Shown: positions 58,846 through 64,000 of the stretch, one piece after another
How the letters are laid out: every line of letters starts with the position of its first letter
How positions within the stretch are numbered: the first letter of the stretch is position 1
Assembly (NCBI RefSeq): GCF_017874715.1
Contig: NZ_JAGGLR010000032.1
Span: forward strand, 106,795-170,794
Reading direction: 5' to 3'
Source of the DNA: Streptomyces iranensis
Lineage (GTDB): Bacteria > Actinomycetota > Actinomycetes > Streptomycetales > Streptomycetaceae
Length of the DNA stretch: 64,000 bases
Translations under genes and position numbers: made by a program
Notes under the pieces: model-generated
Told to the model about the DNA's origin: nothing
What the model saw: the letters and a program-made list of their open reading frames with translations, nothing else
Databases searched by the model: none

Positions 58846-60179
58846 TGTTCGGTCATGCCCCCCGCGGGCTCCTCCGGCCGGGCCACCCTGGACAGGCACA
58901 GCCGACCCTCGGTGTCGAGCGCGCCGTGGTCGCCGGTCGCGAACCATCTGTCGGCGGTGCCCCTCGCGAACCATCCGTCGGCGGTCAGCGGCTCCCCGGA
59001 CTGCTCCAGGTAACCGAGGAACAGCTCAGGCCCCCTGCTGAGGATGCGTCCTTCCTGTCCCGGCGGCACGTCCCGGCCCGTGGAGTCCACGATCCGCACC
59101 TCGCTGCCCGGGAGCAGGCGCCCGCCCTCCGCACCGCGCAGACACAAAGGATCGCGCGGGGACCCCACGGCGATGGTGGGATGCTCCACCCGGCCGTAGC
59201 CGCCATAGGCCGCGACACCGGCCCGCTCGGCCTGTTCCACGACCGCAGGGGTGATCGCCCCGAGGACGTGGCATTCGGCCATCCCGGCCGAGCCGTCCCC
59301 GCTGCGGGCGGCCGCGTCCAGCAGCCCGGCGAGATGGAAGCGGCTCAGAGCGGCTGACGTGACGCGATGTCGGTGCACCAGCTCCACCGCGGCGTGCGCG
59401 TCCCAGCGCTCGAGGAACACTGTCGGCAGCCCGGTCACCAGCGCGCGCAGCAGGGCCGTCGTGCCCGCGAGGTCACCCGAGCCCGGCGGGGCGAGGTGCA
59501 CATGGCGGCGGACATCACCCGCCGGTGGCATCGTGGCCAGCTCGGCGGACAGCGAGGCGTGGGTGTGCAGGACGGCTCGCGACGGTGTCGCCCGGGTCGC
59601 CGGTGCGTGCAGGAGCAACGCCACGTCGTCCGGGCGGGCAGTCGCCTCGGGAGGCAGCGGCCGGAAGCGTTCCAGCGTCTCCCATTCGAGACCGTCCGCG
59701 GGCACGCCCGCCATCGGCCAGGTTCCGGTGACCGCGACGACGTGCCGCAGATGCGGCAGGCCGTCCGCCGCGTTGCGCACCCGGAGCACGTCATGGGAAC
59801 GCCAGGCCGAGGTAATCAGTGCCACGGCTCGCGATCGACGCAGCGCGCGAGCCACCTCCCCCGCGTCCCAGGCGAGGTCGAGCGGCATCAGAACGGCGCC
59901 TCGCAGAAGAACCGCCGCATGGGCGACGGCCTCCTCGACCCGGTGCGGCAGTTGCACGGCGACCACGTCACCCCGGCCGACGCCCAGCGCCGCGAATCCC
60001 GCGGCGACGCTGTCCGCGCGCCGGTGGAGCTCCGCGACCGTCACCTCGGCGACCGAGGCGGCACCGTGGAAGACGAGCCGGGCGTGCCCGTGCTCCAGGG
60101 CGGCGACGCGGAGGCCGACGGGCGATGAACTCGCCAGGCGCGCCCCAAGGACATCCGCCGGTATCGATTGCCGTGACAT
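58836..60179 (-). CDS. AMP-ligase (ANL) superfamily protein lacking the C-terminal domain
   Basis: A 447-residue protein similar to acyl-CoA synthetases over the large N-terminal domain: HRRADSVAAGFAALGVGRGD (first core) and the ATGDHGALDTEG region near the end. Two essentials are lost. The phosphate loop, normally TSGTTGxPKG, reads HAPATRATPSRAVLHTH (about 191-207). The protein also stops right after the hinge, so the C-terminal domain with the catalytic Lys is absent; the YGxTE block is altered too (YGGYGRVEH). It is unlikely to adenylate an acid and may be a pseudoenzyme. ATG 60179 follows GGAGTG. Confidence 0.75.
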   Translation of the reverse strand: MSRQSIPADVLGARLASSSPVGLRVAALEHGHARLVFHGAASVAEVTVAELHRRADSVAAGFAALGVGRGDVVAVQLPHRVEEAVAHAAVLLRGAVLMPLDLAWDAGEVARALRRSRAVALITSAWRSHDVLRVRNAADGLPHLRHVVAVTGTWPMAGVPADGLEWETLERFRPLPPEATARPDDVALLLHAPATRATPSRAVLHTHASLSAELATMPPAGDVRRHVHLAPPGSGDLAGTTALLRALVTGLPTVFLERWDAHAAVELVHRHRVTSAALSRFHLAGLLDAAARSGDGSAGMAECHVLGAITPAVVEQAERAGVAAYGGYGRVEHPTIAVGSPRDPLCLRGAEGGRLLPGSEVRIVDSTGRDVPPGQEGRILSRGPELFLGYLEQSGEPLTADGWFARGTADRWFATGDHGALDTEGRLCLSRVARPEEPAGGMTEQST

Positions 60180-60233
60180 GACATTCACTCCGCTCTTCGC
60201 CCGCTCTCGCACTCCATCCCGACAGGGCTATCA

Positions 60234-60249
60234 TAGTAAACTAAGTTAG
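60234..60249. promoter_or_regulatory. AACTnAGTT motif, copy 2
   Basis: TAGTAAACTAAGTTAG holds the perfect palindrome AACT-A-AGTT (60239-60247). It lies 60 bases upstream of the AMP-ligase-like start codon. Confidence 0.5.
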
Positions 60250-60369
60250 ATGAATCTTGAGTGACGGGGAACGAGGAGGGCGATCCGCGGCTCCACCGGG
60301 GCGAGCCTGGCGCCGCCCGGCCGAGCGGACGGCGCGGGCGGACCTCCTCCCCCGTCGCCGCCCCGACCG

Positions 60370-61557
60370 TCACCGTGGTTCTCGAGGCAGCCCCAGCGCC
60401 CGCTCGGCCACCACCGTGCGCAGCACCTCATTGGCGCCGCCGGCGATGGTGTACGCCCGTGCGTACAGGAAGGCGTCCTGCCACCAACCGCCGGACACCG
60501 CGTCGGGGTCGCCCTCGGTCAGCAGGGCGTCGGCACCCTGGAGCGCCATGCCGAACTCGGCCAGCGCCAGATTGGTCTCACCGAAGAAGATCTTGCCGAG
60601 GGGAGCCGCCGCGGGATCCTCCCGGCCCGCCAGCATCTGTGACTGCTGGAGCTTGTTCATGAGGTTGTTCACATGCACCCGGGTGGCGAGCCGTCCGATG
60701 TCCTGCCGCACGGAGGCGTCGTCGAGTGCGGGCCCCTCCGCGACGGAGGCGTTCGCCGCGACGCCGAGGACGTCGTCCAGGTACAGGAAGAGTTCGGCCG
60801 CATGCCCGGCCACCCCGGTGCGCTCGTGGGCGAGGCTGGACATCGCGACGCGCCATCCGTCGTCGACCTCGCCGATGACACGGTCGGCGGGGATCCGCAC
60901 GCCGTCGAGGAAGACCTCGTTGAAGTCCGTGGTGCCGGTGATCTCGCGCAGCGGGCGGATGTCGACACCCGGCGAGCGCATATCGAGGGCGAAGGCCGTG
61001 ATCCCCTTGTGCTTGGGGGCTTCCGGGTCGGTACGGGCCAGTAGGTAGCCGACGTCCGCGTGCTGGCCGTTGGTCGTCCACACCTTCTGGCCGTCGATGA
61101 CGAACTCGTCGCCCTCCCGTCGGGCCCTGGTGCTCAGCGCCGCCAGGTCGCTGCCCGCGCCCGGCTCACTGAACAGCTGGCACCAGATGTCCACGGCCCC
61201 CCTGATGCGAGGCAGGAAGTGGCCCTGCTGCTCCTTGCTGCCGTACTTGATCACGGCCGCCGCGGCGAGCGCGGCGGCACCGATCGGCTCCCAGGTGCGC
61301 GCCCGCGTGAGCTCCTCGGCCACGATGAAGGCCTCCAGAGGATGAGCGTCCGGGCGGCCTCCGTACTGCTCCGGCCAGTCGATCCCCAGAAAACCCTCGG
61401 CGTACAGCTGGGCCATCCAGGCCCGAATCGCCGGAACGAGCGAGGGCTCCGGAGCGCGTACCCCTGTATGTGCCTTGATTCCCGGCGCATGATCGGTGAT
61501 GAAGGCACGCACACGGTTCCTGAACGCATCGAGTTCGGGGGAGGTGTCGAGTCGCAT
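60370..61557 (-). CDS. Acyl-CoA dehydrogenase, long subunit type
   Basis: A 395-residue dehydrogenase. IDWPEQYGGRPDAHPLEAF, WCQLFSEPGAGSDLAAL, DGQKVWTTNGQHAD and the C-terminal YTIAGGANEVLRTVVAERAL put it in the long class. Its probable partner is the divergent short-type gene at 61687-62814. The 190 bases after the AMP-ligase-like start and the 129 bases before 61687 are its flanks; a motif copy lies upstream at 61606. Confidence 0.9.
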   Translation of the reverse strand: MRLDTSPELDAFRNRVRAFITDHAPGIKAHTGVRAPEPSLVPAIRAWMAQLYAEGFLGIDWPEQYGGRPDAHPLEAFIVAEELTRARTWEPIGAAALAAAAVIKYGSKEQQGHFLPRIRGAVDIWCQLFSEPGAGSDLAALSTRARREGDEFVIDGQKVWTTNGQHADVGYLLARTDPEAPKHKGITAFALDMRSPGVDIRPLREITGTTDFNEVFLDGVRIPADRVIGEVDDGWRVAMSSLAHERTGVAGHAAELFLYLDDVLGVAANASVAEGPALDDASVRQDIGRLATRVHVNNLMNKLQQSQMLAGREDPAAAPLGKIFFGETNLALAEFGMALQGADALLTEGDPDAVSGGWWQDAFLYARAYTIAGGANEVLRTVVAERALGLPREPR

Positions 61558-61605
61558 GGGTGGCCTCCATCGGGTGCGCCGAGGCCCTCATAGACCTCAT
61601 CGACT

Positions 61606-61623
61606 TGGTTAACTTAGTGATAG
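61606..61623. promoter_or_regulatory. AACTnAGTT-like motif, copy 3
   Basis: GGTTAACTTAGTGATAGC carries AACT-T-AGTG, one mismatch from the palindrome. It sits midway between the divergent dehydrogenase genes at 61557 and 61687 and could control both. Confidence 0.45.
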
Positions 61624-61686
61624 CATAACCTCCCCATCTGGTGGAGCCGCGTGTCGGGCCTCGACCCGGCGGAGAGAGGGAGCACG

Positions 61687-62814
61687 GTGGATTTCGAACC
61701 CAGCGAAGAGCAGGGGATGCTCCGAGACGTCATTCGGGCCACCCTCAGGGGCCACGCCGGACCCGACCGGGTACGGGACCTGCTCAACGCCGACGAGGAC
61801 GTGGACCCCGGGCTGTGGCAGCTGGCAGCGGACCTGGGCTGGACGGGCCTCGCGCTTCCCGAGGAGTACGAAGGCACGGGCCAGGGACTGACGGAGCTGG
61901 CCCTCGCGGCCGAGGAACTGGGACGGGCTGTGGCCCGCGGCCCGTTCCTCACCAGCGCCCTCGTCGGACTCGCCGTGAGCCGCGGCGGCTCCGCCGAGCT
62001 GCGGGCCGAGGTCCTGCCCGCTATCGCGGCCGGAGCCGCCCGCGCGACCTGGGCATTCGCGGAACCAGGGGGCCAATGGAGCACGCGGCACCTGCTCACC
62101 AAGGCGACACCCCGACAGGACGGTTTCCTGCTGCACGGCACCAAGTCCACCGTGCAGGACGCCGGCAGCGCCCGCTGGCTGCTGGTCACAGCGCTGCTCG
62201 ACGGCGAGCCTGCCAACTTCCTCGTCGACCGCCACGCCAATGGCGTCATCGTGCGCCGCCAGCAGTCCATGGACCTGACCCGCAATCTGTACAAGGTGTC
62301 CCTGGACCGGGTGCACGTCCCGGTCGGTCATCGGCTGGACGGCGGGCCCCCGGACGTGAGCGCCCTCCGCGACGCGGGAGCCGTCCTGACCGCCGCGGAC
62401 GCGCTGGGCGCGGCCGAGTGGCTGCTGAACGCCACGCTGGACTACGCCAAGGTCCGGGTCCAGTTCGGGCGGCCCATCGGCAGCTTCCAGGCGATCAAGC
62501 ACAAGGCCGCCGACATGCGCATGGCCGTTCAGGGCATGCGGGCCGCCGTGTACTACGCCGCCATGGCCGCCGATGCCGGTGCACCCGACGCCGGCCGTGC
62601 CGCGAGCATCGCCAAGGCCTTCGCCTCCGAGAAGGCGAGCGAACTCGCCGGCGAGGCCCTCCAGATCCACGGCGGGATCGGTTTCACCTGGGAACACGAT
62701 CTGCACCTGTACCTGCGGCGCGTCAAGGCCGACGAGGTCCTGTACGGCGACGCCGCCCCGCACTACGAACGCGTGTGCCGACTGCTGCTGGCGGCCCGGC
62801 ACCCGGTCACCTGA
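61687..62814 (+). CDS. Acyl-CoA dehydrogenase, short subunit type
   Basis: A 375-residue short-type dehydrogenase. FEPSEEQGMLRDVIRATL at the start, YAKVRVQFGRPIGSFQAIKH and the final QIHGGIGFTWEHDLHLYLRR are the class marks. GTG 61687 with GGGAG five bases upstream is preferred over GTG 61651. It is divergent from the long-type gene, and the hydratase gene follows after seven bases. Confidence 0.9.
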   Translation: MDFEPSEEQGMLRDVIRATLRGHAGPDRVRDLLNADEDVDPGLWQLAADLGWTGLALPEEYEGTGQGLTELALAAEELGRAVARGPFLTSALVGLAVSRGGSAELRAEVLPAIAAGAARATWAFAEPGGQWSTRHLLTKATPRQDGFLLHGTKSTVQDAGSARWLLVTALLDGEPANFLVDRHANGVIVRRQQSMDLTRNLYKVSLDRVHVPVGHRLDGGPPDVSALRDAGAVLTAADALGAAEWLLNATLDYAKVRVQFGRPIGSFQAIKHKAADMRMAVQGMRAAVYYAAMAADAGAPDAGRAASIAKAFASEKASELAGEALQIHGGIGFTWEHDLHLYLRRVKADEVLYGDAAPHYERVCRLLLAARHPVT

Positions 62815-62821
62815 GGCGTCG

Positions 62822-63868
62822 ATGCCCGCAGAGGACCGCCTCGGCCCCCGTGAACTGGCGGACGAAGGCATCACGCGCCTGGAGCTGGCCCCGGACGGGG
62901 ACCCGGTCGCACCGGTCGTCTTCGTCGACCTGGATCGCTGGGGCCCGCACGATCCGGTGCCCGTACCGGCCGACGAGCCGCACCGCGTACTGATCGGAGT
63001 GGCCGAGGCCCCCCTGCCGGACCGCCTCTCGCCCCTGCTGCACACGCTGGCGTTCACGCTCGTACCGGCGGGACAGGGCGCCGGCGGGCCCGAGCGGGTC
63101 GGCGTGGCCGACCCCTGGGCAACCGCCGGGAGCGTCGCCGAGTACGCGGGGGCCGCGCCCCGAGCCGCCGTGACGCTGGTCGGCCTGCTCCGACTCACCG
63201 AACGGCTGCCGGTCGCCGAGGGCCTGACCGCTGAGTCGCTGGCCTACTCGACACTGTTGGCCGGTCCCGAGTTCAGCGCCTGGCGCGCACGCTCGCCCCG
63301 ACGGCCGGTGCCGAGCCATCCCGACCCGGTCCTGCTCTCCCGCGAAGGCTCCCTCCTGCGTGTCGCCCTCAACCGGCCGCAACGCCACAACGCCTTCAGC
63401 CGGGAGGTGCGGGACGGCCTCCTCGAGGCCCTCGACCTCGCTCGTCTCGATCCGACGATCACCGAAGTGGAGCTGAGCGGCAACGGTCCGTCGTTCTGCA
63501 GCGGTGGCGACCTCGACGAGTTCGGTACGACCCCCGACGCGGCGACCGCCCATCTGATCCGCGTCCGGCAGAGCGCCGGCCATGCCGTGCATCGGGCTGC
63601 CGGCCGTATCCGGGTCCGGGTGCACGGCGCCTGCATCGGTGCCGGCATCGAGGTCCCGGCGTTCGCGGGCCGGGTCGAGGCCATCCCCGGGGCCTCCTTC
63701 CAGCTCCCCGAGCTGCGCATGGGGCTGGTTCCCGGGGCGGGTGGCACGGTGAGCGTGACGCGGCGCATCGGGCGGTGGCGAACGGCGTACTTGGTCCTCA
63801 GCGGTGCATCGATCGATGTGCGCACCGCCTTGGAGTGGGGCCTGGTCGACGCCTGTGAAGCCCGCTGA
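62822..63868 (+). CDS. Enoyl-CoA hydratase with an N-terminal extension
   Basis: A 348-residue protein in which the crotonase core starts only at about residue 177 (VALNRPQRHNAFS at 181-193, PSFCSGGDLDEFG at 223-235, VHGACIGAGIEVPAFA further on). The first 160 residues are an unusual extension with VVFVDLDRWGPHDP and LVPAGQG; they may be a decayed second crotonase-like half or a binding domain. Seven bases separate it from the dehydrogenase gene. The core has normal oxyanion-hole motifs, and the second catalytic region reads LPELRMGLVPGAGG with a Glu. Confidence 0.85.
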   Translation: MPAEDRLGPRELADEGITRLELAPDGDPVAPVVFVDLDRWGPHDPVPVPADEPHRVLIGVAEAPLPDRLSPLLHTLAFTLVPAGQGAGGPERVGVADPWATAGSVAEYAGAAPRAAVTLVGLLRLTERLPVAEGLTAESLAYSTLLAGPEFSAWRARSPRRPVPSHPDPVLLSREGSLLRVALNRPQRHNAFSREVRDGLLEALDLARLDPTITEVELSGNGPSFCSGGDLDEFGTTPDAATAHLIRVRQSAGHAVHRAAGRIRVRVHGACIGAGIEVPAFAGRVEAIPGASFQLPELRMGLVPGAGGTVSVTRRIGRWRTAYLVLSGASIDVRTALEWGLVDACEAR

Positions 63869-64000
63869 ATCACCCGGCCGGCGGGGTGGGGGCGGCGCGG
63901 GCGGGGGCCGGCGGGCGCCCCGCGGGGGACACCCGGCCCCCGCGGGCCGGGCCGCGGGGGTCGCGCGGCGCGGCGGCCCCGCTCCCGGGGGGGGGCCCGG
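63869..64000. other. Low-complexity GC-only tail
   Basis: Almost only G and C, with runs such as nine G near the end. It has no coding sense and probably marks a poorly resolved contig end. Confidence 0.5.

Overview
The window is very GC-rich actinomycete DNA, most likely Streptomyces or a close relative: GTG starts are common, operons are tightly overlapped, and TetR, MarR, WYL, Lrp and MerR regulators are typical of the group. No RNA genes or CRISPR arrays were seen. The first gene is cut by the left edge. The last 130 bases are almost pure G+C and look like a degraded contig end.

1-19.7 kb: a biosynthetic gene cluster of unrecognised product, nearly all on the minus strand. From right to left it holds an F420-type LLM oxidoreductase, an O-methyltransferase and an MHS transporter (16.1-19.7 kb); an interrupting 2-kb segment between GC-rich repeats (14.0-15.9 kb); a FemAB/GNAT-like aminoacyltransferase, an ATP-grasp ligase, an NRPS (A-PCP-C) and an MFS exporter joined by 4-bp overlaps (6.7-13.7 kb); an FMN monooxygenase; and a separate operon of a HalD/BesD-like Fe/2OG enzyme with a halogenase-type H-x-G motif, a haem-oxygenase-like di-iron oxidase, an FAD/NAD(P) enzyme and an FMN alpha-hydroxy-acid oxidase. 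The halogenase-like and di-iron pair together with an ATP-grasp ligase recalls the beta-ethynylserine (bes) pathway, but here with an NRPS and two further flavoenzymes. A DUF190 gene and crcB relics lie at the two sides of the NRPS half.

20.4-29.1 kb: a LacI-controlled catabolic locus. A DAO-type oxidase, an internally deleted Gfo/Idh/MocA gene and the LacI gene face a hydantoinase/oxoprolinase pair (hyuA, hyuB) with an MHS transporter. Two copies of a near-identical perfect palindrome sit between them and are the likely LacI operators.

29.1-46.6 kb: small regulator-plus-enzyme pairs, several with clear operators: an in-frame WYL regulator/P5C-reductase fusion with NIPSNAP, DJ-1/PfpI, TetR with a quinone-reductase-like dehydrogenase, MerR, a nucleotidyltransferase, Lrp with a PLP decarboxylase and PaaI thioesterase, MarR with an amidohydrolase, a PPOX protein, and HxlR with a flavodoxin-like reductase. 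LysE, isochorismatase and transposase relics are scattered between them.

46.7-63.9 kb: electron-transfer flavoprotein genes followed by a large acyl-CoA catabolic cluster. It has six acyl-CoA dehydrogenases that fall into three long/short pairs, three enoyl-CoA hydratases, two SDR dehydrogenases, a DUF2889 protein, a TetR regulator and a truncated AMP-ligase-like protein. The pairing resembles heteromeric dehydrogenases of actinobacterial steroid catabolism and suggests a bulky acyl-CoA substrate. A shared AACTnAGTT-like motif stands in three of its promoter regions.
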